Assembly: GCA_963921425.1 (NCBI GenBank)
Contig: OY992835.1
Span: forward strand, 16,182,001-16,246,000
Direction of reading: 5' to 3'
Source: Dryas octopetala
Taxonomy: Eukaryota > Streptophyta > Magnoliopsida > Rosales > Rosaceae
DNA: 64,000 nt
How positions within the stretch are numbered: position 1 is the stretch's first letter; each line of letters opens with the position of its first letter. A program made the position numbers and the translations under genes. Under the pieces are notes generated by a model that saw nothing but the letters and a program-made list of their open reading frames with translations, was not told the DNA's origin and ran no database searches. Of the stretch, positions 35,736 through 47,008 are shown in pieces.

Positions 35736-36004
35736 CTGAAACATAGTTGATGCCTGTATTCGTTTCACTGTAGCTAGAAATACCACTAGGCCGCAATCTA
35801 TGCTAATGAAGCCTACAAAGAAAGACATGCAGACATATATAATATATGCTGAACAAAATAAACAATATTATTATAATAGTGCAGGTGTTCATATAAACCT
35901 GATTGAGACTGGGCATGAACTAGGAGCATAAGGTAATTAAGAGCTAAACCACCAAGCAGTACTGCAAAGTTGAGGATGAATTGCTTCATTGTCCGGAGGG
36001 ACAT
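35736..36004 (-). pseudogene. Gene B, 5' part: signal-peptide exon and start of exon 2
   Basis: Exon 1 is 35899-36004 (MSLRTMKQF ... LLVHAQSQS, a signal peptide) with a GT donor. Exon 2 starts at 35812 (GFISIDCGL) and is cut at 35744 by the MULE; its continuation is 16135 downward. Between 35775 and 35788 this copy has 14 nt where genes A and C have 15, so the frame is shifted early in the ectodomain. The 9-bp word at 35736-35744 is the right target-site copy. Confidence 0.85.
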
Positions 36005-36065
36005 CAAAATTAAACTCTGAAAACAAGCGTAGCAAGACGCAAATATGTCTTCAATGAATATCATA

Positions 36066-36075
36066 ATTTATATAT
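36066..36075 (-). promoter_or_regulatory. Candidate TATA box of gene B
   Basis: The minus strand reads TTATATATAAAT about 65 bp upstream of the ATG at 36004, the same distance as in gene A. Confidence 0.4.
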
Positions 36076-36079
36076 AAAA

Positions 36080-38397
36080 GCTGTAAGTGGGCCAACGCCT
36101 TTTCTAAAAGTTGGAAGTTGTTTAATTATAGTACTCATGGAGTCATGGGGACTGCTTTTGGTACCTAGCTAGCTTCCATGAATTTATGATGGAGGAACAC
36201 CGTGGTCCATATCATCATTTACTGGGGGTCAGCCTGATAATTGATTTATTAATTAATATATAGTTTGTTATATTAATAGTTGAGGTAATACGTGTTAACT
36301 GTTAAGCCTACGAGTAAACTAATTGCTGTACTGTATATATTTCAAAGATACCCGTGGTCAATAAAATTCCTAGCAAACAACAATTTGAAAAATATAAAAT
36401 TAGATTGAAGTTCTTGGTATACATTTTCTTTCAATAAAAATCTGGGAAATTGTTTTGCGGACTCAACTTTTGACTAGTCGCTTAACTATGCAAATTTTCA
36501 TGTTTTACTTCATGAGTGGGCTTCATTTAAAACCTGGATATATCCAATGAAAAAGTTAATGAGTTAAAAACTAGCCATAGCCTACAGTAAAGAGTAATGC
36601 ACAAATGCACAATATATTGTTTGTGCATGTATCGCAAAGCATGCAAACTGAGCAACTCTGCATTCTTCATTTCTTTTTTATTTGGATAAAAACATCAAGA
36701 AGAATTAATGACAAAATTTCTGTGCTCTGCATAAACTACCCATTAATTAGTTGATTCAAAAAGTGACCATACAAGAAGTAACACAGAAGCGAAGTACAGC
36801 CAAGTCAAGTCTAAGATAGTAAGGTTCACACAGAAATGCTGCATGTACGTGCATGAGTTGGGTCGTCTCTGGCAAAAAGAAGCAGGGCACCTTCCATAAC
36901 AAGAAAATGATTTGATTGTTTCTTTAGTCGTTATAGACCAAAGTTTAATTGGAACGCGGCTGTGGAAAAATTTAGCATTCAAACGGGCATGTTTTTTGAG
37001 AATATGAAGTGTGTTATTTTATTTTAAAAAATTATAAGTCTTATGTAATTATTCATAAGGATCTTTAGATATTTTCACCTATTGTCAATTAATTTTGAGT
37101 TAAACGTTTTAATTTTTTTCATTTTTTATATACACCATTTTTATCATTAGATTAGATGTTGACAGTGTTCACTTTTTTTCTATTTAAGTATGTATAGTTT
37201 TTTTTTTTTTTTTTTTTTAGTGGCCAAAAAAAAAAAAGTATGTATAGTTTTTTTATTCAATATAAATATATGACATATAGAAATGTCAAATCAGCCCTTA
37301 AATCTTCCGCGTAGAGGTTTGTTACAGCGGGGCCATGGGTCATACTAGCATATCAACTTTATTTTGTAGCATGATTTGGGTCAGTCTTCGAGTCTTTTGG
37401 TCAGATATTTGAGTGGGGCCATTGGGCCTTCAAAGACCAAAAAGGACCGCTGGTTGAACTCTATCTTCTTTGAACGTAGAGGTCGGTGGCTTGAGCGAGT
37501 CAATGGGCTTGAAAGATCCATTACTATTTACTGATAAATTATCCATAATGAATCGAGTGGGTCAATGCAATGAAAGATCCAAAATTAATAATTTACCCAT
37601 TATTAATTGCTAATAGCCCTTTCTTATTAAGTATTAATTAATAGCCCTTTCTTATTAAGTATTAATAACAAGGGTTTTTTTTTTTTTTTCTTATTCAAAT
37701 CCAGAATGAAAAATAGATATTTTTTTTAAGTTCAATATAACAAAATCGGTCAAAACTTAGTCCATTTTAATGAAAACACGTGAAAACCACTGCATTTTTT
37801 TTTTCCGCATATGAAGTATTGACATTGTTGAACAATGGCAATTATAGTCACTGTTCAATAATGGCTATATTCACTATGCAGCAACACTGATTAAAAATGC
37901 TACTTATATATATATATACTTTCGATCTTTTTTTTTTTTTTTTTTACATAAACATGTCAAAAGAGCATATATAAAATCAACATAAAACACAAAAAAAATC
38001 CTTATAAGTCACATCAACCATTTTCATGTTTGTCGTTGCAAAGCCAATGTCGTACAGTGGTTATCAATACAAAGTTCTTGTCGAACAGTGGTAATCGGCA
38101 CTGTACAACACCAGATGTGTCCTTAGCTTTTTTTTTTTGTCAGTTTCAGCACCTCTTTTTTTAAAAGGTGGCTTTATTTCTTATTAGGTGAACCTTTTTT
38201 ACATTTAAGAACATTATGTGAGTTTATTTATCATATGGGTTGTAAAGTGGACTTTAAAATCATTTACTTTATAACAATGGGTAATTTTTAATGTTGTTCG
38301 ATCATGTCAAGCACTTATCTAGTTATTCACTATACATACATTTTTTTTGGGCCGCTCACTATACTTACATTTGAGTTTGAACCAATGTTGTATTGTA
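36080..38397. other. Upstream region of gene B; no gene seen
   Basis: It contains two diverged pieces of the shared receptor-kinase flank: 36738-36810 ('cccattaattagttgatt') and about 37325-37400 ('ggccatgggtcatac', also at 57.07 kb). T/A runs occur at 37200-37240, 37676-37690 and 37929-37946. No coding frame is supported. Confidence 0.5.
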
Positions 38398-38400
38398 TAA

Positions 38401-38800
38401 GGCCTCGTTTGGGATTGTTGTGGAGGACCCAAAAGATGCTGTGAATGACAATTCTCAATCATCCACAGCAGTTTTGGTGTTTGGTAAAAAAATGAAAAAG
38501 TGCTTTGTCCCACAATTTTGAACTCCTCACAGTAAAAATAGAAAGCAAGTTTGTAGGTGTTTTTGAAAGCTGCAATGAATCACAACAACAATGAAAATTT
38601 TATTTTACCCATAATACTCTCATTTTAGTAATTATAAATAGCCACAACAGTTTTACATTACGATTTACCAAACACCTTCATACTGTTTTTTGTACACACA
38701 GCACTTTTGAAAATATAGTTTACCAAACACTCAACTGCTTTACTTCACAGCTGACTTTACTTCACAGCTGTTTTTTCTCACAGCAATCCCAAACTAAGCC
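38401..38800. mobile_element. Tourist-like MITE (PIF/Harbinger type), 400 bp
   Basis: Ends are GGCCTCGTTTGGGATTGTTG and the inverted CAGCAATCCCAAACTAAGCC. A 3-bp TAA duplication flanks it at 38398-38400 and 38801-38803. There is no coding capacity. Terminal sequence and TAA target fit PIF/Harbinger-derived Tourist elements. Confidence 0.85.
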
Positions 38801-38834
38801 TAAGAGTGGTGTTATTGTCACCTATTAAATGGGG

Positions 38835-39830
38835 GTTTATTACACAAACACCCCATGAGGTTTTTTGTGTTTTCACGTACATCCCCTGAGGTTTCAAATA
38901 TTACAATGAGACCTCCTGAGGTTTTAAATTGTTTTTACATAACTCCTTCTATTAAAATTCTGTCCAAAAATATCTCCAATTGACAAATTTAACCTTAGGG
39001 TTCATTTACACTAACACCCCCTGAGGTTTATCATATTTTCACATAACCCCCCAAGGTTTTAGCCTTTTTTTACGTTACCACTTAATCACAAATATAAATG
39101 GCATAATCTTGTAAATACTAAAATAACATTTCTCAATAGTAACACTTTTTTGACATATTAAAAGATACTGTTTTTGAAATTCAACTATTGCAATTTATTT
39201 GTCTTAATATATACTTATGAACATATGAATTTTTTTTTTCTAGAATATATATCTCAATCAAATAAATGAGTGTTTTTTTTTCCCCGACAAGAATTCTTTA
39301 TACATGAAATAAATGGATTATTTAGCAAATAATTGAATTACATAAAAAGAAACACGTATTTGGTTTAGCAATATTTTAAAATTTCAAGATCGGTATTTTT
39401 TTTCAACATGTAAGAAAGATATATTATATCAGCCAAATAGTATGTAGGTTACTTTGGTATTTTAGCATTTTTGTCATGCTTGTTTGTGATTAAAGAGTTA
39501 TATATGTGAAAATGTTGAAACTTCAAAGACTTTTTTGTAATTGAGTTAAAACCTTAGGGGTGTTTGTGTAAATTCTGAAACCTTAGGGGGTTATGTGAAA
39601 GCATGATAAACCTCAGGAGGTGTGCATATAAATACTATAAGGTTAAACTCGTCATTTAGAAATGTTTTTATGATGATGTCATCAAATTTTGGACGAAATT
39701 TTAACGGAATGGGTTATGTGAAAACGATTTAAAACCTAAGAGGGTCTCGCTGTAATTTTTGAAATTTTAGAGGGTATATGTGAAAACACGAAAAAATCTC
39801 AAGGGGTATTTATAAATGAGATAATTAGGC
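38835..39830. mobile_element. Foldback element with long inverted repeats ('CCCCTGAGGTTT' type)
   Basis: The left arm has repeated words such as CCCCTGAGGTTT and TTTTCACGTACATCCCCTGA; the right arm (about 39480-39830) is the diverged inverse, with several hundred bp able to pair. The centre is AT-rich with no ORF. The target duplication is not resolved. Confidence 0.7.
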
Positions 39831-40660
39831 TTAGGTCATTTAGAAAAACAGTTTTTAAATAGAAACTGGGGGTGTTTTAAAATTTATAAGAAAATTCTTT
39901 TAATTCATAATAATTTATAAGAAAATCATTTTAATTCATAATAAATTCCTTTTAATTTATAAAAAAATCCTTTTAATTCATAATCAAGTTCTTTCCCGAT
40001 TTGAAGGATACTTCCCCTCCTAGAGTATAAAGTGGGCTTTGTAGAGACTGAGTTAAAACCTAACATAAAGCCGTCAAAGAAGAAAAATAAAATAACTTAA
40101 TTAAAAACCCTAAATCACTACCGGTTTTAGTCTAAGAAAGACTCATAAAATAGACTGAACTCTAAGTCTCCATTTATAAAATCTCACAAATAAACCTAAA
40201 TGTGGAATTTCACAGCTGAAGGGGTCTATATATATATAGTTTAATTTAGTTGTTTAGGGTATAATGTGAGGTCTCAATGTTTAGTTTAGTTGTTAATTAA
40301 GAAAACTGAACTCGTCTTTAAGAGGATCGATCTCTAATCCTTTTCTAAACTCTTCTTCAAATTTATATTTGATAAAAAATGATATAAAATAAAGTTTGAA
40401 TTGTTTCCTAAAATCTCTCTAAATTTGAGATTTCTCAATTTTTTTCCAAATAAAATTAAATGGATCCGGTTTTCCAAATTCTCCCATAATAAGGGAGAAT
40501 AGGCATTAGGTAAAAAATATTTGGAGAGAATTTCAACTCTAGCATTCGAGATCTTTCCCAAATTGAATTTTTTCTTCAAAATTATTTTTAAATTTAAGGA
40601 AATTATAGGAAAAAGAAGAGATGCTCTTAATAGAACTAAGGGCACTAGTGATCACTACTA
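39831..40660. other. AT-rich intergenic, no gene seen
   Basis: A short direct repeat 'cttttaattcataataa' occurs at 39898-39985. The 103-codon minus-strand open frame at 40334-40645 has lysine/asparagine-rich low-complexity composition and no recognisable domain. Confidence 0.5.
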
Positions 40661-41740
40661 ATTTAAAAATATTAGAACTAAAAAAAAAACCCAATAATTA
40701 AATTTAAAAAACAAAAAACAAAGAAAAAAAACCCATCGTAAATCCCCAGCCAAACCCGCAAACCCCAGCCACCCATCTTCCTTCCCTAAACCTCATTTTC
40801 TCATCTCCAATGGCGGAAGTAGAAGCTCCTAGTGTCATCGCCCGAGGCTCCAATGGCAGAAGCAGAGGCAGATCGAGATGGGGTGAAGTCGACGATTGGC
40901 AAAAAGGGCATATCGAAAATGGATTTGGCTACAAATGAAGAAGACGAAGCTGGATTTGCACATTCAGAGAGAGGGGAAAATAGAGAGAGAGAGAGAGAAA
41001 AAAAATAGGAGAGGGGGAAGAGGGGGTCACTGGCTAGGTGTGGTAGTAGGGCCGGGTAGAAGGTCAGTGAGAGGGAGGAGAGGGTGGAGGGTGGTGGGTG
41101 GGTGAGTTGCCGATGGTGGATAGAGGGTTGTGGGTGGTGGGTATGGCCTGGGCATGGGTTGAAGAGGGGAGGTGATGGTGGGTTTGATTTTTTCTGTTGT
41201 TTTTTTCCTATATATTCTTTTTTTCCAATTTTTTTTTTTTTGTTTTCTGCAGGTGAGGGTGGAGATGGTGGGGAGGGAGGAAGGGCTACGGGTTGTGGGT
41301 GGAACCTAGGCTTCTTGTTCTTCTTTTATTTTTGTTTTTTGTTTTTAAATTATTTTTATAGTTGGGCATGAGTGAAGATCATGGGAAGTTGCAGAATAAG
41401 AAAGAAGGTGAAAAAAAAAGTAATGGCTATGGGTGTGATCAAACAATAAGAAGAATTTGGGTTTATTGCAAATGGACTTTGGGTTTATGCAACTTTTGTT
41501 TACTGCAATTAAATGGACTTTGGGTTTACTGCATAATTTTGGATTTTGTGTGTGAATTGAAGAAGAAAAAGAAGAACAAGAAGAAGAAAGAAAAAGAACA
41601 AGAAAAAAGAAAAAAAATTTGTGGGGGCTGTTATTTTTCTTTGTTGATCGATCTAAGGGTATGGATGTTTTTTCTTTGTTTTTTGTTTTTTAAATCTAAT
41701 TATTGGGTTTTTTTTTAGTTCTAATATTTTTAAAATTAGA
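40661..41740. mobile_element. Foldback/MULE-like element with G-rich captured centre
   Basis: Terminal inverted repeats of about 75 bp (40661-40737 and about 41663-41740) share AATATTAGAACTAAAAAAAA and CCCAATAATTA. The interior differs sharply: a piece starting ATGGCGGAAGTAGAAGCTCC (40810), a GA microsatellite (40980-41000) and G-rich DNA to 41300. This looks like captured genic 5' sequence, but no domain is identifiable. Confidence 0.65.
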
Positions 41741-42231
41741 AATAGAATTAAAAATTTATTGAATATGAAAAGACAATTTTGTCCTTCATTTTAACAGAAT
41801 TTATAACAAAATTGATAGAATGGACCAAGTAGGTAAATGTCGAAAAGAAAGTGGATCAACTTGGGAAAAACGTGAAAGTAAGTGGACCAATGGTACATTT
41901 AAGGATATAAATTCACCATTTTGCCCCTAAATTTGACGGCTGTTATTGAAATTTTGACGGAATGGACTATGTTGGCAAACGTCAAACAGTTAGTGGATTA
42001 AGTTGGCCAAAAAAAAAAATCGTGGACCAAGATGAGACTTTAGAACAAATAAATGGACTAAATTGGTAATTTTCTCTAAGAAAAACAATAGAAAAGGTAC
42101 TTTACAGTACATACATGATCAGTATAGCACAATATATACATATCAACAATAGCACACAATATTTTCCCCTTAATCAAAAAAGAAAAAAAGTTGGATCCAT
42201 ATTGATTACACAAATAATCTGAGCGAGAACC
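41741..42231. other. Intergenic repeat-like sequence, no gene seen
   Basis: It contains repeated phrases such as 'gaccaa' and 'ttgacggaatggac', typical of degenerate dispersed plant repeats. No ends are defined. Confidence 0.4.
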
Positions 42232-43928
42232 TTAATTATTCTGTTTGTTAATTGAATGAATCACCAAATTCTTTGAGGACGAAACCTTTTTCCGTAAGTT
42301 GATTTGACCATTTCTACAAACAGAGGAAGCTGTAGCATTACAAACATAGCCACTGGGAAAGCAGCCAGAACAGTGACAGGAATGGCAATCCATGAAATTT
42401 TGTCTCCTAAAACGAGCTGCCGCAAAAGCTATCATCATGGTTGCCATGGCAAAAAAGAGAGAAGTGAGACCTATTATCATTCTCTTGGGCAGTGACACCA
42501 GAAAGTCTTCTTCCGCATAGCGTGCGGTCAAGATCGATAAGAACATCAAGATGGAAGTGGAAGAAGCGAACAAAGAGAGTGCATCTGAAACAATAAAGAT
42601 CATGAATGATTTTTTCTGCAAGAAAATTGGAATGCCTTTGTCGCCGTCGTTGCCTCCGGGAACAGTAAACGCTGCAGTGAAAACAACAGTGGCAATGAGA
42701 GCCGCCACTAACATGCAAGAATTTGCTGTATCCTTCATCCATGTCTCTCCCTTTTCCTTCAAATCTTTGTGCTTTTCTGTGAATACTTCCCGAGCTGTTT
42801 TCTTTTCATCGTTTTGTATCATTCTTTGTGAAAAGCTAATTAGTTTCTCCACTTCCTACGTACAATTAAGAAAATATTAGTACTACGTTAATGCATTCAT
42901 TCATTCCACTAATATTGTGAAACTTAAGATATTCCAAGTAATGAAAGTAGACCTTAAACCATTGCAACTCGCTTTGCAGTTGTAGAGCTGCACCTGGAAC
43001 AGATGACAGTTGACGATCGGGTGCCAAATTTGCTGCTTGAAACAAGATATTATCATGCGAATTCATATTCCATCTATAACCAATCTGATTACGTGCAATC
43101 AGCGCATTGAAAAGACTGTAAACGTTCTCTTGCCGAGCTTCAATAGCAATTCTGAGCTGCTGGCCAGACCAAAATATATCTGGAAATGCTCCAAGGACTT
43201 GTTTTATAATTTCGACTGTACCAGACTGTGCAGCTTTACCAATGGGATCTGCCCAGCCTAGAAACTGATCAGCCTTGGCGGTATCCATAAGGGAAACTTG
43301 TTTAATAACTAGTTGTAGCAATTGGAGGGAAGATTGGTGTGTCAATTTTGTAACGTACACTTTCTTGACACCTGCAACACAATGTAATTAACTAGTTGCA
43401 GCTATATATACAGCTGTGAGCTGTTGATGTGAATGAAAATTAAGATGGAGGATTAAGATTAGAACCAGTCAAGCCTAAAAGAGCCTTCCAGCATATTCCT
43501 TTCAACCAATCAAGCACTGCGCGCAACAAAGAAATATATTAACAAAACTGTCTTAAATCATTACAGGTCCCGCAGCTAAAAATCACTAGTTGCAGTACGT
43601 TCAAATCTGACCTTTATAAGTTGATTCTGATTTTACGGAGTCTGTTGATGTACAGTTGACTTTCACTGGAACATCTAAACTCAAACATAGAAAGTAGATA
43701 AATATAATAATTTGTTTTTTGGTATGCAGGGTATTTAGACATTTAATTAATTAGAGATGGAGCAAATTTAAAAAGTAAATCAGAAAAAAACTGACAAGGG
43801 TAGATGCATCTTTCCCAGAATCCAAGCCTACTTCCACTCTGGAAGTCCATAGGACTTTCAGCCAAAACGGTGAGCAGACAACTCCACCCATTCCACTCAG
43901 TGGCTAAGTTAGGGTAGCATTGCACTAT
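42232..43928 (-). pseudogene. Ankyrin-repeat/PGG-domain protein, 5'-truncated and frameshifted
   Basis: Exons in coding order: about 43796-43928 (YPNLATE ... SGSRLGFWERCIYP), about 43613-43665, about 43464-43510, 42953-43371, and 42855 downward. The last exon has the PGG domain: a VFTAAFTVPGG helix-turn and further membrane helices, as in ACD6/ITN1-type membrane proteins. Near 42411-42415 the frame changes: upstream reads MMIAFAAARF, while the conserved continuation (SWIAIPVTVLAAFPVAMFV) lies in another frame that runs to TGA at 42261-42263. The ankyrin repeats that should precede 43928 are missing; a damaged LTR element lies there instead. Confidence 0.75.
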
Positions 43929-43944
43929 ACCCAGAGTAATATCT

Positions 43945-45676
43945 GTTGAAGATCATGATTTTACAAATCTAACTTAATTACAAATCTGTCTTAATTACAA
44001 ATCTAACTTAATTACAAATGCATGATTTTAAGCATCTAATTATGTAGCACATTAGGCAATTAACCTCAATTAATGACAAACGTTGACTCTACGCCATTAA
44101 TAGCAGACACTCATTTCAACACCCCCCCTCAAGCTGGACATAGATATCTCAAATGTCTAGCTTGAAGAGTATCTTTTCATCTAGACCCAGCAACATTGAT
44201 CTTGTCTTGATCAATCAGTCACGATCTACTCTCTTGCTTCTCCTTGTCTTGGAAAAGACTTCTCCTTCTTCTTGCTTCTCCTTGTTTCAGAAAAGACTTT
44301 TCCTTCTTACTTTTTTTTCATGACAACCTGTCTCACATACAGACTGTCAAAAAAAAAAAGTGGAAATTTTGTGGAAAATTCCGAAACCCAAGTATGGAAA
44401 TTTTATGGAAAAAATTCCTAAACCCAAATATTAAAATTTTATGGAAAAATTCCGAAACCCAATAATGGAAATTTTATGGAAAAAATTTCTAAACCCAAAT
44501 ATTGAAATTAATAGCAGACACTCATTTCAACACCCCCCCTCAAGCTGGACATAGATATCTCAAATGTCTAGCTTGAAGAGTATTTTTTCATCTAGACCCA
44601 GCAACATTGATCTTGTCTTGATCAATCAGTCACGATCTACTCTCTTGCTTCTCTTTGTCTCGGAAAAGACTTCTCCTTCTTCTTGCTTCTCCTTGTTTCA
44701 GAAAAGACTTTTCCTTCTTACTTTTTTTTCATGACAACCTGTCTCACATACAGACTGTCAAAAAAAAAAATGGAAATTTTGTGGAAAATTCCGAAACCCA
44801 AGTATGGAAATTTTATGGAAAAAATTCCTAAACCCAAATATTAAAATTTTATGGAAAAATTCCGAAACCCAATAATGGAAATTTTATGGAAAAAATTTCT
44901 AAACCCAAATATTGAAATTTTATGGAAAAATTCCAAAACCCAATAATGGAAATTTTATGGAAAAAATTCCTAAACCCAAATATTGAAATTTTATGGAAAA
45001 ATTCTGAAACCCAAAGCTTGAAATTTTATGGAAAAATTCCGAAACCCAATAACAAGTATGGGAAACCCAAATCATGGAATTTTATGGAAAACTCCAAACC
45101 CAATAACTCTTTTCATCTCTCTTTTTTCTTTCCTTTTATTTTTTTGTTTTTTTTTCCCCTTCACCTTCTTCTTTCTCGACATAACATAATCACCATCATT
45201 TTGTTTGTTTTTTTTCTCTTCTACCAAGACCAATCTTCATTCCCATATCAGGTTGTATTGGCGAATGAAGTTGAGCCCTGGGCTTGAACTGGTGATGGAC
45301 TAGAACCAGAGGAATTGGCAGGAACTAAATCTGACATTTTTTTCTTTATTTTTTGAACCCAGAAACCCCAAAACAACCAAGCCCCAATTTCTTAAGAAAT
45401 TTCAGAAGGAAATTGAGGTTGGCTCTGATACCATGTCAAAACTAATGTTTTGGGGTAATTTCTTGTTATAATTCTTCTCCTCATGGGAGGTTTATATAAG
45501 AGAAACTTAAAACTCTTACACAAAGTCAACTAATCTGTCTTAATTACAAATCTAACTTAATTGCAAATGCATGATTTTAAGCATCCAATTATGTAGCACA
45601 TTAGGCAATTAACCTCAATTAATGACAAATGTTGACTCTGACTCTACGCCATTAATGGCAGACACTCATTTCAACA
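43945..45676 (-). mobile_element. Non-autonomous LTR retrotransposon remnant
   Basis: The right LTR is 45434-45676 (TGTCAAAACT ... TTTCAACA, 243 bp). Adjacent at 45421-45433 is the complement of TGGTATCAGAGCC, a tRNA-Met(i) primer site, so the element points to the minus strand. The left LTR (to 44121) is shortened and followed by the purine-rich tract complement CCCCCCCTC. The interior has no gag or pol. It holds a ~411-bp tandem duplication (44097-44507 and 44508-44918) and a ~30-bp minisatellite around GAAATTTTATGGAAAAATTC. Confidence 0.75.
44097..44918. repeat. 411-bp tandem duplication inside the LTR remnant
   Basis: 'tagcagacactcatttcaac' followed by the C-rich tract and 'caagctggacatagatatct' occurs at 44101 and again at 44512 with almost no change. 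The duplicated unit includes an LTR end, the polypurine tract and part of the minisatellite. Confidence 0.9.
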
Positions 45677-46310
45677 CTACCTAACTGAGGGACTTTGCAA
45701 GGTGATTGAATTCTCAACCATCACCATGGAATTTTCAGTTTCATGGCTCTTCTTTGTTCGAGCCAGCTCTTTGGCCAAACACTCCTTCAGTCCCACCACC
45801 ACCTCACTCATGGTTGGCCTTTCGGCAGCGTTTGTAGATACACATGCCATTGCTAGTTCCACAGCTTCCCAGGCAGAGTTAACATTGAAAGTTCCCTCTA
45901 ACTTGGGATCAACAATACTGTAGATGTCTCCTTTTTGAAGCAGCGAACCAACCCAATCGCTGATGTGAATTCTCTCATGTGTTTTCGAAAAAACAGGTCG
46001 ACTTGTTATCATCTCTAACAGGACAATCCCAAAGCTATAAACATCACTTTTCTCATTTAACCTGTTTGACTTGCTGTACCTTCAAAGCCAAACATGCAAC
46101 TCAAATCATATCTTTTGAAAAGGATTTTACTAAAATGCCCAGTTATAGTTCCTTTCTTCTTTCTTCTTCTTGCTTTATTTAATTAAAGTTTGCTTCACTA
46201 ACACATGCATATTAATACTTTAAATACTAATTAAGATGTCTAAATGAAACACTGCCACATTAATTAGGATTGTTAATTTGTAGCATTACTCAATCTAAAA
46301 AAAATACTTA

Positions 46311-46508
<198 letters not shown>

Positions 46509-46903
46509 TCAAAATTCAGGCATCATTTGTCAAAAAATCAAATTCAAACAAGGATATTCTACAACAGGATTATGATTCTATGAAAACCATTCAGTTGCAG
46601 ACCTAGTGCAGCATCTGTTGCTATTTGAAGTCTACCTTCCCAAGTTGAGTTGGTATCTACATCCATAAAAAAATAAAAGAATCTCAGACAATTTATTGAC
46701 CAACGTACAATTTAGGAGTACTAAGAAATTGACAACTTCGCTACTGATGGAGTTATTTCAGTTGCTGCAGCCAAACCTGAAAGATATGCAAGTATGTCTC
46801 CCTTGGCCATGTACTCGTACACAAGCCCTTTTTTGTTTTTCTCATTGCAATATCCTATGAGGCTTGTCAAGTTTATATGATGCACTCTCGTAAGAAGATC
46901 AAC

Positions 46904-47008
46904 CTGTAATTCTTTTAAGAGGCCACAAATGCAAAATCTTAGTTCATTAATTATATATATGATTGACCTCAAAATCATTGCTTGCAATAGTTTAGTTGGA
47001 CAACTTGC
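46904..47008 (-). other. GC-AG intron in gene C
   Basis: The N-lobe exon ends GCAGAG and is followed by GCAAGT, a standard GC-type donor. The acceptor is at 46904-46905 and both sides are phase 0 (QAE|VDLL). Gene A has a GT donor at the same place; both copies of gene B also have GC (GCACGT and GCATGC). Confidence 0.75.

Noticed and set aside
40334..40645. 103-codon minus-strand frame
   Set aside because: Lys/Asn/Leu-rich translation of AT-rich DNA, no motif, no introns or promoter seen.
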